DNA of 32,408 nucleotides from Eubacterium sp. (lineage in GTDB: Bacteria > Bacillota > Clostridia > Lachnospirales > Lachnospiraceae), in the NCBI GenBank assembly GCA_022764165.1, contig JALERM010000044.1, positions 1 to 32,408 of the forward strand, written 5' to 3'. Shown piece by piece: positions 1 to 6,911 of this stretch (position 1 is the first letter of the stretch; each line of letters opens with the position of its first letter). The notes beneath the pieces were generated by a model. That model made no database searches and was not told the origin of the DNA. It saw only the letters and a list, made by a program, of their open reading frames with translations. A program made the translations under genes and the position numbers.

Positions 1-100
1 GAACAGCCTCAATGAGGACAATAAAGTTTCCCTGTTTGTCCGTTATATAGAGATTGAAACCGGCAAATACACATCAAAAATTATCAATAAAAACAAATAA
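1..100 (+). CDS. C-terminal end of a probable PurO-type IMP cyclohydrolase (partial)
   Basis: An open frame enters from the left edge and ends at TAA 98-100, leaving 32 residues that contain the segments SLNEDNKVSLFVRY and TGKYTSKIINKNK. The stop lies 11 bp before the AICAR transformylase start, so the two genes are probably one operon. Stand-alone AICAR transformylases of Clostridia lack the cyclohydrolase half of PurH and are commonly paired with a separate PurO-like IMP cyclohydrolase. The visible tail agrees with my memory of that family. The call is an inference from a short fragment and from the neighbour; that a coding region ends here is much surer. Confidence 0.5.
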   Translation, partial: NSLNEDNKVSLFVRYIEIETGKYTSKIINKNK

Positions 101-111
101 GGAGTAGAATC

Positions 112-1293
112 ATGAAAGAATTAGAATTGAAATATGGCTGCAATCCAAACCAGAAACCGTCTAAAATTTATATGAAAGAGGGAGAACTGCCAATCCAGGT
201 ACTCAATGGCAAACCGGGATATATCAATTTCCTGGATGCTTTCAATGGCTGGCAGCTGGTAAGAGATCTGAAAAAAGCTACCGGAATTCCGGCTGCTGCT
301 TCTTTTAAACACGTATCTCCGGCAGGTGCTGCTGTTGGTCTTCCGCTGACTGAGACACTGGCTAAAATCTACTGGGTAGACGATATGGACTGGAAGAATT
401 TCTCACCGATCGCCTGTGCCTATGCAAGAGCAAGAGGTGCAGATCGTATGTCTTCCTTCGGAGATTTTATCTCGCTGTCTGATGTGTGTGATAAAGATAC
501 CGCACTTCTGATCAAGAGAGAAGTATCTGATGGAGTGATTGCTCCGGGATACACCGAGGAAGCTCTGGAGATTCTGGCTCAGAAGAAGAAAGGTAATTAC
601 AATGTGATTCAGATTGATCCGGATTATGTACCGGCTCCGCTGGAACATAAAGAAGTATTTGGCGTAACTTTTGAACAGGGACGTCAGGAGCTGGCCATTG
701 ATGATGAATTGATTTCCAATATTGTAACAGAAAATAAAGAACTGACCGAAGAAGCAAAACGTGATCTGAAGATTTCTCTGATTACTCTGAAATACACCCA
801 GTCCAATTCTGTTTGTTTTGTTAAAGACGGACAGGCAATCGGTGTAGGTGCAGGTCAGCAGTCCCGTGTACACTGTACCCGTCTGGCAGGTCAGAAAGCA
901 GATAATTGGTGGCTGCGTCAGTGCCCGAAAGTTATGAACCTTCCATTCAAAGACAGTATTACCCGTGCAGAGCGTGACAATGCCATCGATGTTTACATCG
1001 GTGAAGAATACATGGACGTTCTGGCTGACGGCAACTGGGAAAGGACATTCACAGAAAAACCAGAAGTATTTACCAGAGAAGAAAAACGTGCATGGCTGGA
1101 TCAGATGACAGACGTAACGGTAGGATCCGATGCATTCTTCCCGTTCCCGGATAATATCGAACGTGCTCACAAGAGCGGTGTCAAATACATCGCAGAGCCG
1201 GGCGGATCCGTTCGTGATGATCTGGTTATCGATACCTGCAACAAATACGGAATGGTCATGGCATTCACAGGAATCCGCCTGTTCCACCACTAA
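112..1293 (+). CDS. purH: Stand-alone AICAR transformylase (PurH-like, no IMP cyclohydrolase domain)
   Basis: The 393-aa protein should transfer a formyl group from 10-formyl-THF to AICAR, giving FAICAR, the penultimate step of purine synthesis. The catalytic Lys-His pair is visible as SFKHVSPAGAA (K66, H67), and the late motif GVGAGQQSRVHCTRLAG is present. At 393 aa it is the short clostridial form. Bifunctional PurH has about 510-530 aa and starts with the MGS-like cyclohydrolase domain, which is absent here. The start ATG follows TAAGGAG with a 7-nt spacer. The preceding gene ends 11 bp upstream, so cotranscription is likely, and a strong double-palindrome hairpin follows the stop by 9 bp. 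The family call is secure; the symbol is only the nearest equivalent. Confidence 0.93.
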   Translation: MKELELKYGCNPNQKPSKIYMKEGELPIQVLNGKPGYINFLDAFNGWQLVRDLKKATGIPAAASFKHVSPAGAAVGLPLTETLAKIYWVDDMDWKNFSPIACAYARARGADRMSSFGDFISLSDVCDKDTALLIKREVSDGVIAPGYTEEALEILAQKKKGNYNVIQIDPDYVPAPLEHKEVFGVTFEQGRQELAIDDELISNIVTENKELTEEAKRDLKISLITLKYTQSNSVCFVKDGQAIGVGAGQQSRVHCTRLAGQKADNWWLRQCPKVMNLPFKDSITRAERDNAIDVYIGEEYMDVLADGNWERTFTEKPEVFTREEKRAWLDQMTDVTVGSDAFFPFPDNIERAHKSGVKYIAEPGGSVRDDLVIDTCNKYGMVMAFTGIRLFHH

Positions 1294-1302
1294 AATCAAT
1301 TT

Positions 1303-1343
1303 GATTTTTCCCCGGGGAAAATGTAAAAATCCCCGGGGAAATC
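1303..1343 (+). terminator. Double CCCCGGGG hairpin after the AICAR transformylase (copy 1)
   Basis: Two copies of CCCCGGGG (1310-1317 and 1331-1338) with mirrored flanks form a GC-rich stem (GATTT...CCCCGGGGA against TCCCCGGGGAAATC) around an A-rich loop. A T-rich stretch follows. Each arm is itself palindromic. It begins 9 bp after the stop and sits just before azlC, so it may terminate or attenuate transcription. A near-identical element in inverted orientation follows purL at 30346-30389. Confidence 0.7.
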
Positions 1344-1367
1344 TTTGCGTTTTCGAGGTTATCATTT

Positions 1368-2087
1368 ATGAAGAAAGATTTTTTAGAAGGCATCCGTGAC
1401 GGTATTCCCATCTGTCTCGGATATTTTTCTGTGTCAGTGGCTTTTGGAATGACTACAGTGCTGGCGGGTATGCCTTTATGGGCTGCCGTTTTGATATCGC
1501 TGACCAATCTGACCAGTGCCGGACAGTTTGCAGGAGCCAATCTGATGCTGGCCGGAGGCAATATGGCAGAATTGGGTCTGACAACTTTGATTATAAATTT
1601 GAGATATTTTCTCATGTCTTTATCGGTTTCTCAAAAGGTAGAACGGAAGATGAGTATCCGGCAGAGACTGGCGGTTTCTTTTGGTATTACGGATGAAATA
1701 TTTGCAGTTTCCATGCAGCATAAAGGAGATTTGTCAGCTGTATATATGGCAGGTTTGATCGTAACGCCTGTTCTGGGATGGACCGGTGGAACATTGGTGG
1801 GAGGTGCAGCTACGTCCGTGATGCCGGAGGCTTTGTCCAGTGCCCTGGGAATTGCTTTATATGGTATGTTTATTGCCGTGATCATTCCTCCTGCAAGAGA
1901 AGATCGGAGGGTACTGTTGACGGTGATCCTGGCTATCCTGGCCAGTCTGGCATTTTCTTATGTTCCGGTACTGAAAAGCCTTTCCGGAGGATGGAGTATC
2001 ATCATTATTACGATTCTTGTCAGTGGGATTGCAGCCTGGCTGTTTCCCAGAGAACCAGAATCTGAACAGGGGGAGGAAGCGTTATGA
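1368..2087 (+). CDS. azlC: AzlC-family branched-chain amino acid exporter, large subunit
   Basis: This 239-aa polytopic membrane protein has the AzlC signature: an N-terminal GIPICLGYFSVSVAFG segment, then NLTSAGQFAGANLM, then NLRYFLMSLSVSQKV, followed by FGITDEIFAVS. AzlC works with the small AzlD subunit to export branched-chain amino acids and their analogues. The ATG follows GAGG (1355-1358) with a 9-nt spacer. Its last four bases (ATGA, 2084-2087) overlap the azlD start, which indicates translational coupling. I see no sigma-A promoter in the 74 bp upstream, only the hairpin, so expression may depend on readthrough from the purine operon. Confidence 0.93.
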   Translation: MKKDFLEGIRDGIPICLGYFSVSVAFGMTTVLAGMPLWAAVLISLTNLTSAGQFAGANLMLAGGNMAELGLTTLIINLRYFLMSLSVSQKVERKMSIRQRLAVSFGITDEIFAVSMQHKGDLSAVYMAGLIVTPVLGWTGGTLVGGAATSVMPEALSSALGIALYGMFIAVIIPPAREDRRVLLTVILAILASLAFSYVPVLKSLSGGWSIIIITILVSGIAAWLFPREPESEQGEEAL

Positions 2088-2389
2088 GTACGGCTTACAT
2101 ACTGGGAAGCATTGCGGTGATGGCGATTGTGACCTATCTGGTGCGCATGCTTCCCATGGCAATATTCCGGAAAAAAATCACCAATATCAGAATTCAATCT
2201 TTTTTATATTATGTGCCGTATACGGTACTGGCAGCAATGACATTTCCTGCCATTTTCTCCAGCACCGGTTCAAAAGTAAGTGCTGCGGTGGGATGCGGCG
2301 TGGCGATTGTGCTGGCTTACTTCAAAAAAGGGCTGTTGACAGTGGCTGTGGGGGCTGCTGCGGCAGTGTTTGTGGTACAGATGATTTAG
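2084..2389 (+). CDS. azlD: AzlD-family branched-chain amino acid exporter, small subunit
   Basis: The 101-aa protein has about four membrane segments and the family's typical TYLVRMLPMAIF motif near residues 14-25, with YYVPYTVLAAMTFPAIF further on. AzlD is the obligate partner of AzlC. The start overlaps the azlC stop (ATGA) and GGGGGAGG just upstream serves as ribosome site. The stop codon TAG (2387-2389) is also the first triplet of a dispersed repeat found again at 14045, so the element abuts or supplies the gene end. The length is normal, so the protein is probably intact. Confidence 0.92.
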   Translation: MSTAYILGSIAVMAIVTYLVRMLPMAIFRKKITNIRIQSFLYYVPYTVLAAMTFPAIFSSTGSKVSAAVGCGVAIVLAYFKKGLLTVAVGAAAAVFVVQMI

Positions 2390-2422
2390 GGACGTTGCAT
2401 TCGCCACGAGGAGCGCCCTTTG
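2387..2422 (+). repeat. Partial copy of the TAGGGACG hairpin repeat
   Basis: This stretch starts TAGGGACGTTGCAT and continues through AGGAGCGCCCTTTG. It matches the left half of the complete 87-bp hairpin element at 14045-14131 in the same orientation, with about five mismatches. The right half (CAAAGGGCGCTCCT and CGTCCCTA) is missing, so this is a solo left arm or a truncated copy. The azlD stop codon lies inside it. The two copies bracket the AT-rich island. Confidence 0.75.
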
Positions 2423-2537
2423 GTAGAAGGCTGGATAAGACACCCTCTGGATTGCGTATGACAGTTTGATATAAAACAGTATTTGCATCGGAGGAGGAAG
2501 CTTTGTATAGAGGAAAATTAAATCGTGCTTGAAATAT

Positions 2538-2564
2538 AAGTCACCGGAAGGTGACTTTTATTTT
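2538..2564 (+). terminator. Probable rho-independent terminator
   Basis: AAGTCACC and GGTGACTT form an 8-bp stem with loop GGAA, followed by TTATTTT. It lies downstream of azlCD and just before the first LytTR-type operator, so it separates the amino acid exporter from the island. Bases 2423-2537 between repeat and terminator hold no supported gene. Confidence 0.75.
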
Positions 2565-2574
2565 GGAAAAGATG

Positions 2575-2636
2575 GTGGACATTTGGACGGAGTTTTGTGG
2601 CCAAAATAGCACAAAATGCGTTTTAAATGATAAATT
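2575..2636 (+). promoter_or_regulatory. LytTR-type tandem operator A and -10 box
   Basis: Half-sites GTGGACA (2575-2581) and GTGGCCA (2597-2603) are direct repeats 22 bp apart. A weak -10 (TAAATT, 2631-2636) begins 34 bp after the second half-site starts. No -35 consensus is visible, as expected for an activator-dependent promoter. It would drive the secreted protein gene at 2689. The same layout recurs at 3394, 4069 and 6849. Confidence 0.6.
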
Positions 2637-2688
2637 AAAGATACAACGATCGATGCCGGTATCAAATAAAAGAATGGAGGAAAAATAT

Positions 2689-3174
2689 ATGAGGATGAAA
2701 TGCAAAAGAATTATATCGTTGGTTGTAATAATTAGTTTGTTTGTTTTTTCGTCTACAAATGTCTTTGCGAATTATGAAAATTGTGATGAAAACAAACTTG
2801 TCGGAATGTCCTATGAGAAGCCTACAGAAAAAAGCGAAAAGGAATTGAAATCGATAGATGTTCCGTCGAATATTAAAAACTTATCAAATGGGTCAAGTTA
2901 TAATTTTAGTGGTTCTTGTAATGCAAGTCATAAATTGTATACTAATTATTTGATTCGAGGAGCATATGATTATTCTATTGTTATTAAGAATAATTTAGGT
3001 AAAACACAATATGCATATGTGGTACAAGATTCAGGAAGTATATTAAAAACTGTAGTGATATCAGCTAACTCGACAAAAAGTTTCACTTTGCCGGTTCGAC
3101 AAAAAATAACAACTTTTTATCTGGAGTTTCCTGGCGAGTGCAATGTATCTGGAAGTATACAAGGACTTAATTAA
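2689..3174 (+). CDS. Secreted protein of unknown function
   Basis: I do not recognise a family. The start chosen is the ATG with GGAGG (2676-2680) 8 nt upstream; a longer reading from 2551 would run through the operator and terminator. The 161-aa product begins with a clear signal peptide: basic MRMKCKR, a hydrophobic core IISLVVIISLFVF, then a likely cleavage after NVFA. The mature part is about 130 aa, hydrophilic, rich in Ser, Asn and Thr, with alternating patterns suggesting beta strands and two well-separated cysteines (SGSCNAS and GECNVSG) that could form a disulfide. It is the first gene of the agr-like island and follows operator A, so it may be a quorum-regulated exported effector. 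That role is inference. Confidence 0.75.
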   Translation: MRMKCKRIISLVVIISLFVFSSTNVFANYENCDENKLVGMSYEKPTEKSEKELKSIDVPSNIKNLSNGSSYNFSGSCNASHKLYTNYLIRGAYDYSIVIKNNLGKTQYAYVVQDSGSILKTVVISANSTKSFTLPVRQKITTFYLEFPGECNVSGSIQGLN

Positions 3175-3329
3175 ATTTTGAGATAAATTTCTATTTCATT
3201 GGGAATCCAAACAAGTCGAATGGTATATATGATGATGAAAAATGCCGCTGTGTGCACCACTGCCCAGCGGTATTTTTGTATATCAATTTTGGATTCGAAC
3301 AGCATAGCAAGCACAAGGAATGGTACGGT
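3171..3329 (-). pseudogene. DUF2752 gene remnant
   Basis: Read on the minus strand this stretch encodes a 5'-truncated piece containing FLVLAMLFESKIDIQKYRWA and, further on, IRLVWIPN. It matches the middle of the intact DUF2752 protein at 13549-13971 (FLALAILFEYKIDLKKYRWA and IRLIWFPN). The nucleotide similarity is also obvious, for instance the shared AATGCCGCTGTG and TGCCCAGCGGTATTTTT. The N-terminal half with the CPGCGMTRA motif is missing and a stop lies just upstream in frame. The remnant ends in the stop codon of the convergent secreted-protein gene. It shows that a second copy of this gene once existed at the island's left side. Confidence 0.8.
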
Positions 3330-3393
3330 TTATTGTAGAAAATATATGGTCATAAATGAATCGGTGGATATATAAAAGAGAAAATTATAATTC

Positions 3394-3455
3394 GTGGTCA
3401 AAATCATGGCAATTCGTAGACTTTAGGATAAATACTGGAGAAAACTTGCTATAAT
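3394..3455 (+). promoter_or_regulatory. LytTR-type tandem operator B and -10 box (agrB promoter)
   Basis: Half-sites GTGGTCA (3394-3400) and GTAGACT (3416-3422) are 22 bp apart. A perfect -10 TATAAT (3450-3455) starts 34 bp after the second half-site starts. No TTGACA-like -35 lies 17 bp upstream of the -10. Transcription would start near 3462, placing the AGGGGAGGGG ribosome site of agrB in a very short leader. Confidence 0.7.
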
Positions 3456-3481
3456 GTATTTTGCAAGGGGAGGGGAAGAAG

Positions 3482-4030
3482 ATGTTATATAAAATGTCTG
3501 TTAAGTTAGCAAAGAAATTAGTTGAGCATTCAGAAGATAAGAAAGAAGATATATATATTTATGGCTTGGAACTGATTATTTCTACGATTATCGGGTTGTC
3601 TTCGATATTATTGATTTCGTACATGCTGTCTGAGTTAAAGTCGGGACTGATATTTATTATTATGTTTGTGCCTCTAAGGCTGTTTACTGGTGGATATCAT
3701 GCCACAACATATGGAAAATGTTTTGTAATCAGTAACTGTTCGTATTTAATAATATTAGTCCTAAAATATATGATGTGGGATAATACACCATCTGGAATAT
3801 GGATTGGACTATTGATTATTGCAAGTTGCTATATTGCTGCAAATGCACCGGTAATTAACCAGGCGCAGCCAATTAGTGAATATAAGCAGATGCACAGCAA
3901 ACGAATTGCGAGATACATCTTAATAACAGAGATAGCTGCGATAGCAATTCTTTCTGCGGATCAAAAAGACTTGATGAGCATGTCCGTAGAGTTTATATTA
4001 GGGTTTGTAGGATATATGGATATTGTATAA
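3482..4030 (+). CDS. agrB: AgrB-type accessory gene regulator, cysteine endopeptidase
   Basis: The 182-aa membrane protein belongs to the AgrB family, which cleaves and cyclises the AgrD precursor of a peptide signal. The motif PLRLFTGGYHATTYGKCF holds the catalytic His73 and Cys80 with the same 7-residue spacing as H77/C84 of S. aureus AgrB. The later PVINQAQPISEYKQMHSKR stretch is also typical. Several membrane helices follow. The start is the ATG after AGGGGAGGGG with a 6-nt spacer; a TTG at 3461 would overlap the transcription start. A hairpin terminator follows immediately, so agrB seems monocistronic. No AgrD-like small ORF was found on either side. The product could process a peptide encoded elsewhere or an unrecognised precursor. 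Confidence 0.9.
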   Translation: MLYKMSVKLAKKLVEHSEDKKEDIYIYGLELIISTIIGLSSILLISYMLSELKSGLIFIIMFVPLRLFTGGYHATTYGKCFVISNCSYLIILVLKYMMWDNTPSGIWIGLLIIASCYIAANAPVINQAQPISEYKQMHSKRIARYILITEIAAIAILSADQKDLMSMSVEFILGFVGYMDIV

Positions 4031-4031
4031 G

Positions 4032-4059
4032 AGGTGCCAGGTATATTCTGGTGCCTTTT
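4032..4059 (+). terminator. Terminator of agrB
   Basis: AGGTGCCAG and CTGGTGCCT form a 9-bp stem with two G-U wobbles and a 7-nt loop, followed by TTT. It begins 1 bp after the agrB stop, leaving no room for a downstream agrD in the same transcript. Confidence 0.65.
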
Positions 4060-4068
4060 GTGTGTTAA

Positions 4069-4130
4069 GTGGACAAAAAAGCAGGGGTTGGTGGTCAAGG
4101 GATTCTATACTATATTCTTGCTGGTATAAT
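4069..4130 (+). promoter_or_regulatory. LytTR-type tandem operator C and -10 box
   Basis: Half-sites GTGGACA (4069-4075) and GTGGTCA (4091-4097) lie 22 bp apart. TATAAT (4125-4130) starts 34 bp after the second half-site starts, exactly as in operator B. This is the best-matching copy. It precedes the unknown 178-aa gene at 4162. Confidence 0.75.
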
Positions 4131-4161
4131 AGGCATATAATTGTGGATAGGAGGACGCTAT

Positions 4162-4698
4162 ATGCAAATTGATGAGAATAGTTTATATATTGAAGCGATT
4201 AAGCTGGCTGCGGGGAGTGTTCAATATAAGAATTGGTCAGTACAGGATACTTTTATGGATGCAGTTTCTCAATTATACCAATATTATCAGAATTCTCAAA
4301 ATATTAAATATCTGGAAACTGCCATACTCCATATTCAGGCATATTTAGAGATGGGATTTCCATATGAACAGGGGAAAACAGTATTTGATGTTATTTTAAA
4401 AGAGCTTGGTACTACAAGGGAAATGAAATTTCCGCAAAAGTTTTATTCAGCTAAACGGATCAAGCTGAATAAATTACAAGTAAGAAGCATGATAAAAAAA
4501 TGGCCGGCTTCGCCCCATCAGAATATGAAGATTGATGAAGTAGTAGCGGATATTATCAAGAAAGTAAAGCAAAGAGAGGCTGGGATATTTTACTACAAAT
4601 GTGCAGTTACGGAGGATTTGTATGAATTAGTGATAAGTGAAAAGGAAATTTTTTTCCATGATGTAAGGAGGGGAATTTTTTATACATTTGTAGTTTAA
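4162..4698 (+). CDS. Unknown 178-aa protein in the agr-like island
   Basis: I do not recognise this protein. It starts at ATG 4162 with AGGAGG (4149-4154) 7 nt upstream; the in-frame TTG at 4141 lies at the transcription start. There is no signal peptide and no membrane helix, so it is probably cytoplasmic. The first 80 residues look helical and Tyr/Gln-rich (SQLYQYYQNSQNIKYLETAI). The middle is basic (SAKRIKLNKLQVRSMIKKWP), and the last 45 residues look like mixed strands ending FFHDVRRGIFYTFVV. It has its own LytTR-type promoter, so it belongs to the inferred quorum regulon. A role in signal production, modulation or nucleic acid binding is possible but unsupported. Confidence 0.7.
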   Translation: MQIDENSLYIEAIKLAAGSVQYKNWSVQDTFMDAVSQLYQYYQNSQNIKYLETAILHIQAYLEMGFPYEQGKTVFDVILKELGTTREMKFPQKFYSAKRIKLNKLQVRSMIKKWPASPHQNMKIDEVVADIIKKVKQREAGIFYYKCAVTEDLYELVISEKEIFFHDVRRGIFYTFVV

Positions 4699-4722
4699 TA
4701 AAACTACAGAAGCTGATATAAT
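4689..4722 (+). promoter_or_regulatory. Palindrome and -10 box before the response regulator gene
   Basis: TGTAGTTT and AAACTACA (4689-4708) form an inverted repeat with a 4-nt centre that overlaps the upstream gene's stop. TATAAT (4717-4722) follows. No LytTR half-sites are seen here, so the sensor-regulator operon would be controlled differently from the four operator-bearing units. The palindrome could be an operator or a weak hairpin. Confidence 0.4.
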
Positions 4723-4750
4723 AAAATAATCGCTTTTGAGGAGGAATGAG

Positions 4751-5470
4751 ATGATATACATTGCCATATGTGACGACAACGAAAAAACAGTAGGTATACT
4801 AAAAAATAAAGTAAATGTTTTTTTGAAAGATAGTAATGTACTTGCAGATGTTGTTGTTTATACCCAGAGCAGGCTGCTGCAATATGACATTCAAGAAGGC
4901 AAACATTATGATTTGATATTAAGCGATATTGAAATGCCTTATATGGATGGGATGGATCTGGCGGCATATATTAAAAGGTATTTGCCAGAAGTATTGATTA
5001 TTTTTATTACATCTCATTTGAAATATGCTGTGGATGCGTATGAATTATCTATATTTAGGTATATCCCTAAAAATTCTTTAAATACAAGACTGCCCCATGC
5101 ATTAAAGGATGCGATTAATATGATAAACATACAGTCCGAAAAATACTATACGATTGAAATGCCTAGCAGAATAGAGAAAATACCATATCACAAAATACTG
5201 TACATTCAGAGAGAGGGGAAGAACTCAGTAATTACTTTGACAGACAATTCGGTAACAAAAGTGAGAAAAAGTCTTACACAGGTATTTAAGGAACTCAAAT
5301 CAGGGGATTTTATTTATGTTGACAGAGGCGATATCGTTAATTTAGCCCATATTATGGGCATAAAAGATCAAATCGTTGAATTGAAGAATGGAATCCGGTT
5401 GTCGGCGAGTCATTCAAAGTTAGATCAAATTAAGGCAAGGTTGAGTGAGTTTTGGGGGGAACAAATATGA
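4751..5470 (+). CDS. LytTR-family response regulator (AgrA-like)
   Basis: The 239-aa protein has an N-terminal receiver domain with the acidic pair D9-D10 (IAICDDNE), the phosphoacceptor D59 (LILSDIEMPYMDGMDL) and a conserved TS in IFITSHLKYA. A C-terminal LytTR DNA-binding domain covers about residues 135-235 (YYTIEMPSRIEKIPYHKI; IYVDRGDIVNLAHI). LytTR regulators such as AgrA bind pairs of short direct repeats about two helical turns apart, which fits the four operators found here. The start ATG has GAGGAGG 6 nt upstream. The gene overlaps the sensor kinase by ATGA. I infer that it activates operators A to D. Confidence 0.92.
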   Translation: MIYIAICDDNEKTVGILKNKVNVFLKDSNVLADVVVYTQSRLLQYDIQEGKHYDLILSDIEMPYMDGMDLAAYIKRYLPEVLIIFITSHLKYAVDAYELSIFRYIPKNSLNTRLPHALKDAINMINIQSEKYYTIEMPSRIEKIPYHKILYIQREGKNSVITLTDNSVTKVRKSLTQVFKELKSGDFIYVDRGDIVNLAHIMGIKDQIVELKNGIRLSASHSKLDQIKARLSEFWGEQI

Positions 5471-6774
5471 CTTTGTTATACGAAAGCATTGAACTTATAG
5501 CAAGTTTTATCGAATTTTTTGTATTATATAAAATATATAGTGTTTTATTCAGGGAATATCGTAGAAGACAAAGCCGATTGATTGACATACTTTTAGCAAT
5601 AGGTGGAATGGCGATTATACATATTTGCAACCATATAGCTTTATTTTCGTATTTTGCCTTACTGGTTTTTATTTTGTATATAAGCATATCGGCTACATTT
5701 TTCTATAAAACAAATTATGTAGCACTCTTCTCTGTCGCAAGCTTTTACATTTTATGTTTAAGCTGCTTTGACTTTCTGGTGGTTACGCTTGTTTCTAATT
5801 TTTACGACGGATACGAAACATTTGTGAAAATGATTTCAGTAACAGGAGGTTTTCGTGCAATAATAATCAGTGTTACAAAAATTTTGTGGATAATAGCTTA
5901 TTTCCTGCTGAAAAAATATTTGTATAGGTTTGCCAATAAAATGAATTATGTTTATACGATACTTATTATATCTTACATAGGATTTTTGGGGTTTATATAT
6001 TTAGCTGAGCAGACGTTTAAAGCGTTTAACTATACAACCCCGGGATTGTGGTTTGTTTTTTTGGCCTTTTTCGCATTGTTTTTGTTTGCTGCTTACTTTG
6101 TGATGGAAAGTAGAGAAGAAAAGATGAAGTTGAATTTTACCGAGATGCGAAATGCACTGTTGGAAGAGAACTACAAAACGATTAATGAAATTTATATGAG
6201 TAATGCGAAATTGTATCATGATCTGAATAACCATTTGAATGTGCTTTATCAATTACTGGATGAGGGAGATGGGGATGGCGCAAAAGAATATATTAAAGAA
6301 ATCAGCCGCCCGATAATGAAATTATCGAAAACAGTTTGGACAGGTACAGATGTAGTGGACGTTATCATTAACAGTAAGATTGAAAAAATGAGAGAAATGA
6401 ATATTTCTTATGAAATTAATGTAGAGTTCCCTCAAAATACGAATATTTTGCCGCATGATATGTGTACTATATTGGCAAATTTGTTGGATAATGCTATTGA
6501 AGCGGTTGGAGTAATGAAAGAGCCTGGAACCGTAGCATTGACAATACGTAGAATTAATTATTTTTTGTTAATAAAAGTGAGTAATTCATGCGCAACCCAG
6601 AAAGAAAAATTTGTGAATTATCCGTCAACTACAAAAGAGAATAAGGAACTGCATGGATGGGGACTTCCAAGTGTTAAAGATGCAGTTGATAAATATAATG
6701 GTACATTAAAATGCACAAATGAGGGCAATCAATTTGTTACGAAAATTATGCTGTTTTTTGAGGTTACTGATTAA
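5467..6774 (+). CDS. GHKL-family sensor histidine kinase (AgrC-like)
   Basis: The 435-aa protein has about six N-terminal membrane helices up to residue 212. A cytoplasmic kinase part follows, with the phosphoacceptor motif LYHDLNNHLN (H251), an N-box ANLLDNAIEAV (N342) and a G-box GWGLPSVKDA near 397-406. This is the layout of AgrC-type kinases (HPK10/GHKL ATPase domain) that sense peptide signals. The start ATG overlaps the regulator's stop (ATGA), with GGGGGGA 6 nt upstream, so the two are coupled. A hairpin terminator at 6796 ends the unit. The ligand is unknown; the nearby AgrB suggests a cyclic peptide. Confidence 0.92.
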   Translation: MTLLYESIELIASFIEFFVLYKIYSVLFREYRRRQSRLIDILLAIGGMAIIHICNHIALFSYFALLVFILYISISATFFYKTNYVALFSVASFYILCLSCFDFLVVTLVSNFYDGYETFVKMISVTGGFRAIIISVTKILWIIAYFLLKKYLYRFANKMNYVYTILIISYIGFLGFIYLAEQTFKAFNYTTPGLWFVFLAFFALFLFAAYFVMESREEKMKLNFTEMRNALLEENYKTINEIYMSNAKLYHDLNNHLNVLYQLLDEGDGDGAKEYIKEISRPIMKLSKTVWTGTDVVDVIINSKIEKMREMNISYEINVEFPQNTNILPHDMCTILANLLDNAIEAVGVMKEPGTVALTIRRINYFLLIKVSNSCATQKEKFVNYPSTTKENKELHGWGLPSVKDAVDKYNGTLKCTNEGNQFVTKIMLFFEVTD

Positions 6775-6795
6775 TATCAATATATTGAGGTGATT

Positions 6796-6824
6796 GAGCA
6801 GGTAATATTTGCCTGCTCTTTTAT
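6796..6824 (+). terminator. Terminator of the two-component operon
   Basis: GAGCAGG (6796-6802) and CCTGCTC (6812-6818) form a 7-bp stem with a 9-nt loop, followed by TTTTATATTT. It lies 21 bp after the kinase stop. Confidence 0.8.
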
Positions 6825-6848
6825 ATTTAATACCATGCAGAAGGTCTT

Positions 6849-6911
6849 ATGGTCAAAGAAACGCGATTTGGCGGTCAAGGTAAAATCAAAAATAAGGTTA
6901 TGTGTTATATT
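6849..6911 (+). promoter_or_regulatory. LytTR-type tandem operator D and -10 box
   Basis: Half-sites ATGGTCA (6849-6855) and GCGGTCA (6871-6877) are 22 bp apart. The best -10 (TATATT, 6906-6911) starts 35 bp after the second half-site starts. It would drive the lipoprotein/ABC transporter operon through a leader of about 220 nt that contains the remnant described next. The spacing match to operators A, B and C makes a chance occurrence unlikely. Confidence 0.6.

Noticed and set aside
403-1365. 320-codon open frame on the minus strand across the AICAR transformylase gene
   Set aside because: It is the antisense shadow of a well-supported gene and has no start signals; similar long minus-strand frames across purL were rejected for the same reason.
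2490-2532. GGAGGAGG followed by a TTG start and nine codons (MYRGKLNRA)
   Set aside because: A good ribosome site but only nine residues and no recognisable leader function; probably a gene scrap between repeat and terminator.
3222-3377. Plus-strand ORF of 51 codons starting MVYMMMKNAA, considered as an AgrD candidate
   Set aside because: It has no ribosome site and is the antisense of the DUF2752 remnant; no AgrD features.
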